DNA from: Monarcha castaneiventris obscurior
Lineage: Eukaryota; Chordata; Aves; Passeriformes; Monarchidae
Reading direction: 5' to 3'
DNA length: 64,000 nt
Assembly: GCA_026261815.1 (NCBI GenBank)
Contig: JAMPIT010000230.1
Coordinates: forward strand, 37,966,501 to 38,030,500
The translations under genes and the position numbers were made by a program. Under the pieces are notes generated by a model. That model was not told where the DNA came from. It searched no databases and saw only the letters and a list, made by a program, of their open reading frames with translations. Positions 23,829-35,546 of the stretch are shown in pieces (position 1 is the first letter of the stretch; the number at the start of each line of letters is the position of its first letter).

Positions 23829-26800
23829 AGAGATGCAAATATTTCTCTTCCATAGACCATAAGACTTTAAAGTTGTGCAGACAGGCAGCATCTGGATTTT
23901 GTTACCTTAAAGCTAGCCATCAGCTTCTGGGACGTTTTAAAGCAGTTAGATCCATTGTATGTCTAAAGCTAATAGTTGGGTAATCAAATAATCTTGTGGT
24001 GGAGAGCTGTATCTTTTATCATCCCTATTGGAGCAACACGTATAAATAAACCTTTGTATGATTCCAGCCGGCCTGAGAACTTCAGCTTCTTATTTTCCAA
24101 AAACTGCTCTTTGTACCAAGCATGGTAGGAGTCAGCTCTACAGAAAGAATGTGTTTTTATGCTCATAGTCATGCATGCTGGGGGGGGGTGTGTGCATTCA
24201 TTTGTCATTAAGAAAGAAATTCTAGGCTTTCTTACAGCATTTCTGTACAGCTTCTGAAATTCAGAGTGGCAGTGTGCTCAACAGGCAAAGTTTGGAAATC
24301 CACGTTCCCCAGCGTGTTTGGGTGAAGTGCTGCTTTTGCTTTGCTTGTTTGGTGAAGTTGCCTTGGTTCTCCTTCGAGCAGTACCGCATTACTGTACATC
24401 ACGTCCTTCTCACGGGGGAGCACGGAGCTGCGCAGGACTTCAGCCTACAGTCTGTGTGTGTCTCTTCTAGCATGGCTAGCACGTTGTTGTGCAGAAAGGG
24501 TGTAAATGAATAGCTGTATGGGTAATGGGATTATAAATAGAAAAAATGGATTCCATATGTTTGTCTGATTGCTTTAACTTTTTTGTGTTTTGTGGCCTTT
24601 CGTGGAACACAAAGCATGCACTCGTTCAATTTACTTGTGCTCCTTCATTATCAAATGCCACCACTGTAGCTAAAACTTTAATTTCAGGTTTAGGAAAAGC
24701 CATTGTCATCCAAAAAAGAAAAGGAGGAGAGGGTGTCAATCCTTAAGAGACAATTGCGAGGAATTTAATGTGTCTCTTAAGGACAAGCACTGAGTTTGAG
24801 GAAAGACATAACCTTATTTCCGTTTTGGTGTGATGCTGTCTGACAACTTCAGTTTGAAAGTACAGTTTTGGAACTTCTTTAGACAGATGCTGAGAGTAGG
24901 GTCCAATTGTCATAGGAGTTTATTTCACAGTAGGTGTTTCTGGTTACTGTTGTACGTGAAGCATGGTCTTGTGTTCTTGTTGCAAAATATATTGCAGGGA
25001 GGTGGTTCAGATCGTGTATATCTGATGAGAATCTGTAGTACTTTTTAATTTTTTTTGAGATATTTAGGAGAATTTCCTTAGTTGCATCCTTGCTGATGGT
25101 GAAACTACTCAAACAGCTGGTTTACAGGAGTATGTTGTAAATTGTCACTTTAAATGTTAATGATGCCAAATCTTACGTTATGGTCTGAATTTCTTTCCTT
25201 TGTTTCTTGCTTGCCAAAGCAAATTCTTTTCTCTTTGCCATTTAGCACAGAAGAAAACAAAAATAACCACTATGAAATATCATGTAATGATATGAAAAAG
25301 GGGAGAAAAAGATTAACTCTGAATGTATTTGGAAGAGTCTCCTTGATTTAGTAGGTGATGTGTTTTATCTTTGTCCTCTGCAGCTTATGATTAGACCTCT
25401 TGCTGGGGTCAGCTTTCTTTGCAAACAGCCTGCTGAAAAAACCTCAATCACTTGGGTAGAAAGGAGGAGGTGCCACAGTTACCTGTCAACAGGAATTGTT
25501 TGGTTTATGATCTCTATACCTGCACTCGGGGTAGAAATATGCCAGTTAAGCAGCTATTTCCCTGCGGTTTGCTTTCATGCATTCTCCAGATATTTCCTAC
25601 TTACTAGTCATGGTTTGGGTCTGGTAGTTTAACTCTCATGGTGTTGACTCTGCAACCCAGTCAGATGGCTGAAAGACCCCAAAACGAGAGGCAGTGTTTA
25701 CAGTACCCACAGTACCTCTTCATCTCTGTATGCCCTGATGCACGTGTGAACACGTGCAAAGGGAAGAAGTGTGATTTCCCAACCCCTACCTGAATAAAAC
25801 CCCATCTTTGTGGCTGTGAAAGGTATTCAGACTGACCTGCAAGCAAGAGGGCTTAATGAATATGTTCCTGAAATGACAGATATGCGCCCCAGCTGAGGAA
25901 AAAAACAATTAGGAAGTTCAAACAGGTGTACTCAGAAGAGTTGAAGTTTGCTGTAGTGATTTTATGGGCACACATTCGGGTGTGTTATGTCTCCTTTTTG
26001 ACATTTTTTAGGGCATCTTTTGGCATGAGGGAATTGGGGACTTGTTTCAGTTGTGTGGCATGAGCATACCTCCCTCCTTGCTCCATCACCCTCTTTTAGA
26101 AAGTGTGGAGTCAGTGCAAATCTCTTGCCTCTCTTCACCTTGTACCTACCAATCCCGTGCTCTTTTGTCACTCCCATTTCTGTTTAGTGGGTTTACGGCA
26201 TTCCCCACTTTTGACCATCTGGCCATACAGAAGGCCTTGAAGAAAGCGTTCCAGATACGGAGATGCCTGACAGGGCTTCTCTGGCTGGTAGTGTTCAGAT
26301 TGTGTTTGGTGCCTGGTGTGAAGCAGGGGTCAGGTGTAAGGAGTAATTCATCAACCACACACTGATTTCAGGCTGCATTTCCAACCATCTGCAGCTTGGA
26401 TCTCTGCCAGAGCTCAAAAGTCTAGCTGGAGCCCATGTGATCGTGCCAAAGTAAAGGCAAACACTTGCAAATAGAGAAATGCATTTCTAGGAATGAAGTT
26501 TGTTCGCACTTAGCCCCTGTTTGATTCAGTATGTCACAGCGTGTTTTAAATGCCTCAGAGAGCTGCCCGAAAGGAATACAAATTCATTTAAATGCCATTT
26601 AAAAATATTTCAGCCTGGCTATGATTTTTGATAATAATATTAATATCTAGCTCTAGTATTTGTCAATTGGCTTAAACAATAAGGAAGATAAAAGTTTTGT
26701 TCCTCTGAAAAATGCAGAAATATATGAACTCATTTGCTTTTCATTTATCCTTGCATGCCTGGATAAAAATATTTTGTTTTTTCAAAGGAAATGATGATAT

Positions 26801-26879
26801 GTATTAAAATGGTGTTAAATTTCTTGATTGATCTTCCTTTCATATGTTGCCTCAATAGAAGTCTGTTTAAATTAAAAGC

Positions 26880-26985
26880 CAACCAACCCACAAAAATACA
26901 CACAAAATAAAGCACCAAATTAAAAAACAACAACAACAACAGAACCCAACAAACCAACAACAAACAAATAAAAACCCTCAGACCA
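26880..26985. repeat. A/C-rich low-complexity stretch with (CAA)n core
   Basis: About 100 bases are nearly devoid of G and T, with AACAACAACAACAAC at about 26926-26940 flanked by AACCAACC, ACACAAAAT and AACAAAC units. It reads as an expanded A/C-rich simple repeat. The tail of an old retroposon is possible, but no body is recognisable next to it. Confidence 0.7.
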
Positions 26986-27470
26986 AACCTGTGGAAAAGG
27001 AAAATTCAAATTTTTACTACTTCAAACACTTATGTATTGTGATATTCTATGGCTGTTTATTTTGCAAGCAAGTATTTTATTTCTGTAAAAAAAGGATGGA
27101 AGTTGCAAGCATTTGCCAGATTAGGCTACAAAGATCTTGCTGTGGCGAGTGCTGTGTGTTAATAGTTATAATTTAGAGTGCCTTATACAAGGTGCCCTTT
27201 CAAAATAAAGTGCAGTGGTTCAGAAATAAACTGGTTTGGTTTTTAATGCATGAAGTCCTTTCAAAGATAGCATGATGGTATGCTTGCACTTTAATTCAAG
27301 TATCTTGGTAAAAATCATCAGACTGTCGGTTCTTAAATTTCCATGAATTAAAAAACAGATAAGAAAGGATGCATTTCAAGTAGGATGTCTGAGTTCATTT
27401 CAGGTCTTGCTGTGAGTAGTCTGTATAGTATTCCCTTTGCATATAATTGCAAGCAACATTTTCTAATTCA

Positions 27471-27475
<5 letters not shown>

Positions 27476-27501
<26 letters not shown>
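27476..27501. repeat. Poly-T tract (26 T)
   Basis: An uninterrupted T run is followed by GGGGTGGGAAG. If it were the reversed poly-A tail of a minus-strand retrocopy, the body should follow to the right, but no gene-like sequence is recognisable there. Confidence 0.75.
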
Positions 27502-27502
<1 letters not shown>

Positions 27503-28489
27503 GGGTGGGAAGTGAATTTTCCGCTATCTATACTCCAGGCAGGAACTTTGAGTTTGCCTGGAGACAGCACCATTCTGAACTGTCCAGGAAGAGAAGCAGA
27601 CTTTTTTTTAAAAAACAAATAGTCTGGTTGTATTTTTTTTTTTCTTGAAGAAAAGAATTTTAGTGCTAGAAATTTTATGTAAAGGAAAATAGTTAATGTG
27701 TCTTGAGAACTTGCTTCCAGTGCTGCATTAAAATTGTGTTTTGTAACAGTCTCATCAGCTACAGCTGTATGTGATTAAATAGTGTAATATCAAAAGCATG
27801 TGTGAATGAGAGCTTTTATGATATAGTTGTTCCATACCACAGACTGCAGATGGGCAGGGAAGGGAGTGAGAGAACAGTGATTTACTCAGATATTGTCAGA
27901 GCCTATACTCTGAGTATTCCTGTAGCAGTGTTTTGCAATTGCTTTCCCACTCATATGGGCAAGATTGGGTAACAAAAGGAAGTTTAGAAGTAAACAGTTT
28001 TACAAAGAGAGCTGTTCTAAACAAGCAGGTATCAGCCCAAGGATGGTGTCTACTGATGCAGAATGATGTACCAATATTTTAAGTAGAGGATTAACAATAA
28101 TATTATTGAATAGAAGTTATAGTCAGACGGATCTGTTCTGCTTCCTTTGGAAAATCAATGAAAAAGATTTGGTTGTCTTCAGCAAGACAGAATTAGGCCC
28201 ACAAAGCACATACTGATCACCATGGCAAAACCAGGACAGCTGACAGGTTAAAAAAAACCCCACCACAGTCACAAAAGAAATAAAAACAGTCAATCAAAAT
28301 GATTCTACATTGTGCAAGGGACTGAGGACATACCTCATCTGATACTTAACAGCATTTTGTGTTTGCTGCGGCTATAATCTCTGTTTAACATTATTTATCC
28401 TGATTTATATTTTTAGAGAGTGAGCAGCATAAACCAGATGTTTTGTCTTTCTCTCTGTTTCTCTCTCTGTCAGTTGAGATATGATTTAT

Positions 28490-28670
28490 ACAGAACGGAA
28501 GTCTAATTGCCATAGGAGATGTCTCGCATGGAGCCCAGTGCCTATAATGAAGATTAACAATTTCTGTTAGAGACTAAATGCCGTTAATCCACGGAAAGCG
28601 GAGAGGGAGAGCTGGTTTTGCTTTTAGTTGTACCATTCTTACGATAAAAATACTGTGTAGCCTCTTCGAA
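28490..28670. promoter_or_regulatory. CpG-retaining intronic block, candidate conserved element
   Basis: Seven CpGs occur in about 180 bases (ACGG, TCGC, CCGT, CACGG, AGCGG, ACGA, TCGA) in an intron that otherwise has very few. The sequence is complex, lacks simple repeats, and contains homeodomain-type TAAT cores (GTTAATCCAC). Resistance to CpG decay suggests germline hypomethylation or constraint. That is inference, and no conservation data were available. Confidence 0.3.
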
Positions 28671-28930
28671 ATTTGTAACAAGTCAGTTTTCTGTGTAGGT
28701 CTTTCCTGAGGATACAGTGTTTCTAAATGGAGAAGGGAAGCGTCCTGTCCGTGGCTGCAGATTGGAAGCTCCTGTTGAAATCCTCGGTCATACTGTCTTT
28801 TATATTTTGTTGGTTTACAGCAAAGTCTAATCTCTTCTCCTTGAAGTTTTTTATTAGCTGAAAGACTTCAGGTCTAACATTGTCAAATAAGAGAAAAAGA
28901 TTATTTTTCCTGCTTTTTGGATGGAAAGAC

Positions 28931-29069
28931 TTCTTTTTCTTTCTTCCTTTCCTTCTTTCTTCCTTTCCTTCTTTCTTCCTTTCCTTCTTTCTTCCTTTCC
29001 TTCTTTCTTCCTTTCCTTCTTTCTTCCTTTCCTTCTTTCTTTCTTTCCTTCTTTCTTTCTTTCTTTCTT
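28931..29069 (+). repeat. 139-nt uninterrupted homopyrimidine tract with 16-base higher-order units
   Basis: All 139 bases are C or T on the + strand. The middle is a 16-base unit (TTCCTTTCCTTCTTTC) repeated about six to seven times, and the 3' end decays to simple TTTC units before the first A at 29070. Such tracts contain mirror-symmetric segments able to form triplex (H-DNA), and they stall polymerases. Translation of all frames gives only F/S/L/P or K/E/R/G repeats, so the open frames here are artefacts. Confidence 0.95.
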
Positions 29070-29769
29070 ATTTATCTTGTTTGGTTTTGGGCTCACTTGC
29101 AACCATGGTGGAAACAAATTCCCTCTCTGCTTATTTGTTGTAAAGTCAACTTCAATATCAAATGTGGTAGTTTATTAAAAACTAAATATTTACATTTTTA
29201 AGTGCTTCATTTGTGATATATTTATGCAGATGAAATTGTTTAGGCAGATTTTCTATGAGGGTTCCTCTGTTAATTGTGTTGACCTCATTCAGATGCAAAT
29301 GAATGAAATAAACCACCTGACATATATAGATCATAGTAGAAGCCAGAAGATGCATAAGATTGCATGTTTACAATGCATAGCACTCTGATATTTTGTTCCT
29401 TGTTGGTGTCTTCCTGACACATGTTTTATGGTTAGTACCATGTGGTTGATGATGATTTATGGGCTGTCATGTTGTGGAAGTGATGTCACTCCTGTGTGAT
29501 TCAAATTTATTCAAGAAGATAAGTTGTTGAACAGATTTGTATTCCCCCCTCCCCAAGTATAAATCAACCAGCAGTTAGTTTTTATTCTGTGAGCTTGCAT
29601 TCATGGACAAAATCCTGAAGCTGTGCCTAAATACTCTGCTGCAGAACGTGGTGGAGTAGAGAGGGAAAGTCTTGCTGGTGGACCAACATGATGTTGTTGT
29701 ATTTAACTGATTGCTCATTTGGCTTCTGTTCCACTCCCTTCCCCACCCACTCTGACAGCCCTTCCTCTG

Positions 29770-29870
29770 CCTAGCTATATTTAGAGATCAGCCAGGCCAA
29801 GCCGTTCAGAGCTCGGCACCGACACTGCACAGGAGCCTGACCTTTCTGCCTCATGCCGGTGGGAGATGGC
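29770..29870. promoter_or_regulatory. Candidate element: perfect MEF2 site beside a CpG cluster
   Basis: CTATATTTAG at 29775-29784 matches the MEF2 consensus CTA(A/T)4TAG exactly. Within the next 80 bases there are four CpGs (GCCGTT, CTCGG, ACCGA, GCCGG), unusual for this intron. The combination makes a plausible muscle, heart or neural enhancer for RBMS3. Only the motif and the CpG count are seen; activity is inference. Confidence 0.3.
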
Positions 29871-30949
29871 AGGACTGGATCCACCATCAAGTCTCGTGTG
29901 TCTTGCTGGCAAGAAACTCTGGTTATTTGGAACAACATGTGATGCAATCTAGTTGCCTTCCCGGTGGAGAAGCTGGCAACCTTTGTGCCAGGGTTATGGG
30001 AGGGTGAAAGGCAGACTGAAGATGCATTGGATAGGGCAGAGGGCTGTTTTGGATGTGCAGTCCCAGAGCTGACAAAACCTTGAGGTGGTGCATTGGTGAT
30101 GAAGGGACACTAGGGAACTTCAGATGGAGGCGTTTCACCAGAGGAGGAGATAAGGGAGCCTGGTGTACCGCTACATCACAAAAGGTTTTTAAAGCTAGGT
30201 ATCCATAGTTACAACAGGAAAGTTAAAATCTAGATTTCAGGGACTCACCTGGTGTAATGTCCTCCTTCCCTTTAAAGAAGAAAGTGTTTAGCAGTTCTTA
30301 AAGCTGGAATGATGTGCCTGTGTGAATTCCCCGGTGTTCAGAGAGCTGTCTGTTTAAAGTTTGCTCTATTTTTCACTCTTGTTCTAATTTTTCCGGCTGT
30401 GGAAAAAAATGGCATTGCAATTCTTAGCCATATAAGGGACTTGTTAGTTTCTTTATGTGGTCAGGAATTATTTCTCCTTTTGGTCTTCAAAGGCTGTTGT
30501 TGCTGAATATGCTTTAAAGGGAAGGAACTACTTGCTCAGACAAAGGCTGCAATCCTTATTTCTTCTCTTTCTCACTTCTTTCTGACCTTTTATTGGGGGA
30601 CATGCATATAAATAAATTCTGCTTTTTGGTGTCATGCAAGTTGATGGATACTCTTACAAAGAGAGAAGCATAATGGGAAATGCAGTCTTCATTTCTGTTC
30701 TCTCATTTTGTAGTGATGAATTTGGTTTGGTGCCAGTTAGTAAGTACATGACCTTTTCCCTACATCTTTTGATTCATGACAGGGAGTGTCAGAGCTGTGT
30801 TAGTGATCTCTCGTTACAGCTTTTAACAAACTATGAAATATTAAAAATGAATTAGGTCACTTGGAGCTCAGCTAATATGTCAGTGATGCAGGGTGGTGAT
30901 TTCATATTAATGAAGCATAACACACAGCTTAAAATACAAAATTCAGATT

Positions 30950-31220
30950 TTTGTGAACACAGACAGCAGGGACGTATCGCTTTTAAGTCAGGACATTTTT
31001 ATCTTGAAAATGTTATCTTTTAAAGACAAACCAAACAAGATATTTTGCAAAGATGGTGTTATCGGCCACATTCGTTTAATGTTCATTCCAGAAAATCGTA
31101 TCAGCCTCAGCCTAATTGGAGCTAAGTTTTTCAGTGTATTTACTTTAAGATCAGAACTGCCGACAAGACTTCTTCTAGTATCAGCTGAGATGTGTCTAAA
31201 CAGCTGTCGATGTTCTGCTT
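30950..31220. promoter_or_regulatory. CpG-retaining intronic block, candidate conserved element
   Basis: Seven CpGs lie in about 250 bases of complex, repeat-free sequence (GACGTATCGC, ATCGG, TTCGT, ATCGT, GCCGA, GTCGA). The block includes CATTCCAG (a TEAD-type core) near 31085 and several ATTA/TAAT cores. The CpG retention is visible; regulatory function is inferred. Confidence 0.25.
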
Positions 31221-32340
31221 AGCTGCTATACACAACCCAATAATCCACCACATGTAACTGAATGGCACAATATACACTTGTTTGGTGTGCAAATGACATT
31301 TCTGGAATTGTTTAGGGGAAGGGAGACTGGTGATAAAAATGTGCTGTGAATGGTACCATGAATAAGGTAAAAAATAGGACTGATAGCTCTTAGACAAGCC
31401 TCTGCCTGGTTTTGCATTCATGAAAACTACCTTTAATACCACTCTATACCTGCAAGACACCGGAAAAAAGTCAGAGGCACTGCAGTCCTTCAGATGTTTG
31501 ACAAAGCGTGCAGCAGGACTTGGTAAGCTGAAAGCTTTACCTAGGCTGTATTAAGACAACGTTTACTGTGTCAATGTAGGGCTGCACTAAGTGTACTGTT
31601 AAACAATCCTTTGTGAAAACAAGCATAAAGCAGACATATTGCTGTGGCCTTTAGCAAAGCAGCTGGGAACTTTCTGCCTGGGGGAGCATTGCACTCATTG
31701 GATTTTATGTTTGTGCTCTTTGTGTCTCTTTGGAGCTTTTGCATCCTAAAGAAATGCACGGGTTGGTCCAAATATTTCCATGTCCTTTTTGGTGTTGTTT
31801 TATTGTGGGTGTCAGCTGGTGGTGCAAGATGGGATAATAATAAATCTGGCTGATGTATGGTGACTCCAAATGGCAGTAATAGTACATGCTGAACAATGAC
31901 ATGTCTGTCATTGCCTCACAGATACAGGTGTGCAATGCACTGAGTTGTCCTGAATTTTGAGATTGTGGATATAATTCCTGTCTCTAGGAACAGCTGTGAG
32001 AAAGATGTAGACTCCTGGCCCACCAGGACATATTTGTTATCTGTGTGATTTAGAAGCCTTGCCGACCACTCAGTTTCTGCTTTGTATCTCTGCCATTTTA
32101 TGAAATCACTATAATTGTATACAGTTGTCCCTGTGCAACATGCAATTTCCTGTAGTTTGAAAAGCTTTCAGCTTAAGATTGTCTAAACTTAATAGCATAA
32201 ACATTAATTTACTGTGTTAGATGGGTTATTGGGTGTTTTTAGCATGCATAAGTCAGGCAGTAATTGTGCTGGACAGAAAAAATAAGTTTTGTTTCTTTCA
32301 CTGTCTGCCCTGCTTTGACTTAAATGGATCCCTGGTGATG

Positions 32341-32412
32341 GTAATACTTAGCATGTAGCAGTCATTTCAATTTTCAGTGGGCTGTATAAACATTAACTAA
32401 TCTTCAGAGCCC
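32341..32412. mobile_element. Ancient interspersed repeat relic (L3/CORE-SINE 3'-end-like)
   Basis: The order TAATACTTAGCA, then GTCATTTCAATTTTCAG, then GCTGTATAAACATTAACTAA resembles a common ancient amniote repeat end that I remember as 'taatacttagcacttatatagcgc...catcttcaaagcgctttacaaacattaactaa'. It is diverged. The family name is uncertain because the comparison is from memory. Confidence 0.4.
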
Positions 32413-34422
32413 ATTCTGAGAGGTGCCTTAAACACCTTATTTGCTCATGCAATGGCTGCATGCAAATAATGACCTCAGCTTCCAGAAGCCTGTACTGGAT
32501 TATCAAGAGTTGGGGAATAGGCTTGTGTAGCATCCGCACTCTTTGGGCAGAATCTGGAGGTGGGGAATGTTGTTGCTGCTTAATGAGCAAATGTGGTGCA
32601 TGAGTGGTGTGAGAGTGGAGACAAAGCTGGAAAAAATAAAGGGAAAGCATTTTCAGAAGGTGGCATGTTTATCTCTGGTTATCCAGAAGTGCTGAGTGCC
32701 CACATCTTTCACAGATGGAGTTCTCAAAGACATTTGACACTGAACCCAATATGACTCCCAGACGTGCATCCAGAATTACAGAGCACTTTGCAAGACCACT
32801 TACCTGAAGCAAGTGCCTGAACCTGCCTGCTGGTTCAACATTGCACCTTCCTCTTGAGCCTTTCTGCTGGGGAAGAGGACAAATGGAGCAGGGTGAGAGG
32901 GTGCACTTTCTGGAGGAGAGGAATTACCTGTAGTGCCCCCCGTGTTGGGGAAGGAGGTTGAATGCAGTCCTGCTAAAGTGTCTGAAAAAGATGTCTGTGG
33001 TGTTTGACCAGTGCTATGAGGGGAAGATCAGGCCCCAACTTGCAGTATTTTAGAGATTTGAACAGTGCTTGGCCCAAATGTTTCCAGAAGACAAAAACTT
33101 AGTAGACACCTGGACAAGGATGCAAAGTAAAGATTCATTCTTTCAAGCAAAAGAGGGAAAAAAACGTTCCAACAATGCCTGTGCACAACCCCCAGTCCCA
33201 CTGGCCCTTGCTAGCTTTGTTAGGCACTGATGGGAAAGTTCTAGAAAAACAACTTTCACAATTACACCAACAATTTGCAAAGAAACTGGTCTGTGTTTGA
33301 GTCCTTCAGGTTCATTTTTCAAATCTACAGCACCCTGTTAATCTCCAAGGCAATAGCAAAGGAGTTATTTATGGGTGGGTGTTAGCTAAGTAGTAGTTGA
33401 TAGATACAGAATTGTCTCAGCCAACTGGCTTTGGTTTTCTCATGCCCAACATAGTGTGCCTTGACAGGACTTACTTTAGATTTTCTGTTGCCATTACTCT
33501 TTTTATTCTTCTCACCTTGGCTTGTAACGGTATCATATGTGCTTCCCTCTCTGTGTGGAAATAGTTGCATTTTTAAAAATCACAGCTTGTTTGGCTCAAA
33601 GGTACTTGGTGGATGGGAGAGGAATGATGATATTCTTGATGCTGATAACTTGTTGTGTCCCAAGGGTTTTGTTTTAAATATGTGAAAACATTACAAACAA
33701 AGGTTGATTATTGGTGTTTTAAAACTGAACAAGGAACTGTGCCAATGGCCACAAAGATGTAGATTGTGATTTTACGATGTATGTTGAGGAATGAAGTAGG
33801 ACTGCCATGCTCCAGCAACAGCCGATGAAGTAGGCGTTTATGCTTCATCTCTTCTGGTCTTTTAGCAAGGGAGTAAATTATTAGTTGTTTATTATTTCTT
33901 AACCTTCAGTGGGTGACTTCCTTTCTGCACTAGTCAGCTATTTTGAGGTAGAGACAGGTGGATTTTATTTCCTTCCTCCTCTTTCCCACATTCTCATTTG
34001 CTCTCCGGATGGATTGTCAGGTAAGTTCATGCCTTCTTTTTTACCAGCCTGAGGGTGAAAGAGGTGATCTGACGCTTAGGTGACAAGAACAGACCTTGAA
34101 AAAGCTGAGGCATAAGGGCATCATTACCATGAAATGAATGTAAGGAAAGACAGAAGCCTTATTTCTATTCTACCATTTGTCCATCATTTGTGGTTTAACA
34201 AATCTACCTCTTTACCAATGTCTTTGATTCTTTTCCCCCTTGTTTTGTTGGTGTTTTTTTTTTTTTATTCTTAGCCTTTTAAGAGCTCTCCTGGTTCTCA
34301 TTTTTCTTTCACCTAATTCTTATGTGTATGCCATGGTGTTTGTTCTACCATTTGACCATCACAACTATTTTGTTATGTATAGATACTGCCATTGTATTTT
34401 CTAAGCCAGTCATACTCTTTCC

Positions 34423-34440
34423 TTTTTTTTTTTTTTTTTT
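34423..34440. repeat. Poly-T tract (18 T)
   Basis: An uninterrupted T run preceded by CTCTTTCC. It is simple sequence with nothing recognisable attached. Confidence 0.65.
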
Positions 34441-35495
34441 GTATTTTACTGTTTGCAGACTGCCTCTTACTGTGCAGTTTGGTTGTGCTGAGCTGCATAC
34501 AAAACCAGGGTAAGAGATAGTCCCTGCCTGCAAGAGTTTATGAGCAATGTAAATAATGCAGCCTCACAAAGGTGGGTAGGAACAGCAATGGAGAGAAGTG
34601 AAGTGCCTGGTGGGAGGCTGCATTGCAAAGCAGTGCCAGGACCTGGATGGTAGATGGCAACTAGTGTTTACTGTTTACCCATATACCGTATGCTACTCCA
34701 TCACCTTGGGAATGAGTCACTCTGCCTTCCCAGTTCATGCATTGCTGATTTTTGTTTTCATTTTCTTCCCTAATATTGAAGGTTTCAGTTGCACACAATA
34801 ATTTCTACTTTTCTACAACTACCTTGTGCTTCCCTGGGCTTTATTTCTCCGACTTTGCTGTTTGGTGGCCACTCTTCTGTGTATTGTCTGGCAGATTTTG
34901 GGTGTTGCAAAGTGAAGGAAGCCATGGAATGGCTTTCTGGAGTTGCCTGTGTTGGTAAACTGGCACTGAACAAGTACAGTCTTAGCTGATGTTGCTGGCT
35001 GACTTCAGAGAGAACGTAATGGAACTGGACAAAAGAGCAAAGCAGTTGAGGTCAGTGTGAGACAAGAGGTCTATTCCCAGCAGATGAGAGCCCTGGAAAT
35101 ATCCTGGTCTGCAATGGCTGGGGCCTCGTGCTCAGTGAGGATTAGAGCTGGTATTTTCTCATGCTTGCTCCCTGTTACACCGGAGCTGTAATGCTGCCCA
35201 CAACTGTTTGGTGCGTTTGAAAAGTAAATAATGTGGGGGAAAGGGATGCACATGTCTTGCACTTCAGCAAGTTGGCTGCTGGTAAATGCTGAAATTTCAA
35301 AGGGACAGTGTCTGTGCAGTAGCTTGGGGCCTCAGAGTCAGAAGTGCTGGTCACCTGCAGCTCCTATTAATTTCAACTAGAACCGTATGTACTTTGCACT
35401 TTTGAAGACCAAGAGCTCCTTAGGGCTTAAATGTTACCTTTTTTTTTTTTTTCAAATAGCATTTGCAAGCTGACAGGGAAATCTCTCACTTTTAC

Positions 35496-35546
35496 TTTTT
35501 TGTAGGGGAAGAAAAGAGGTGTTTTTTGTAGGGGAAGAAAAGAGGG
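35496..35546 (+). repeat. Perfect tandem duplication of a 26-base unit
   Basis: Six T's followed by GTAGGGGAAGAAAAGAGG occur at 35496-35519 and again at 35522-35545. They directly abut (TG or GG at the joins) and no substitution separates the two 24-base cores. The lack of divergence suggests a recent slippage or duplication event. Confidence 0.9.

Noticed and set aside
28440..28480. Polypyrimidine-CAG acceptor at 28473 as a real exon boundary
   Set aside because: The following sequence has early stops and no RBMS3-like peptide, and no clear donor was identified. It is mentioned only as an alternative explanation for the CpG-retaining block.
31980..32150. Possible MIR-like segment around CTGTGTGATTTAG
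   Set aside because: Only one landmark fits and the spacing to the next is wrong; too weak to annotate.
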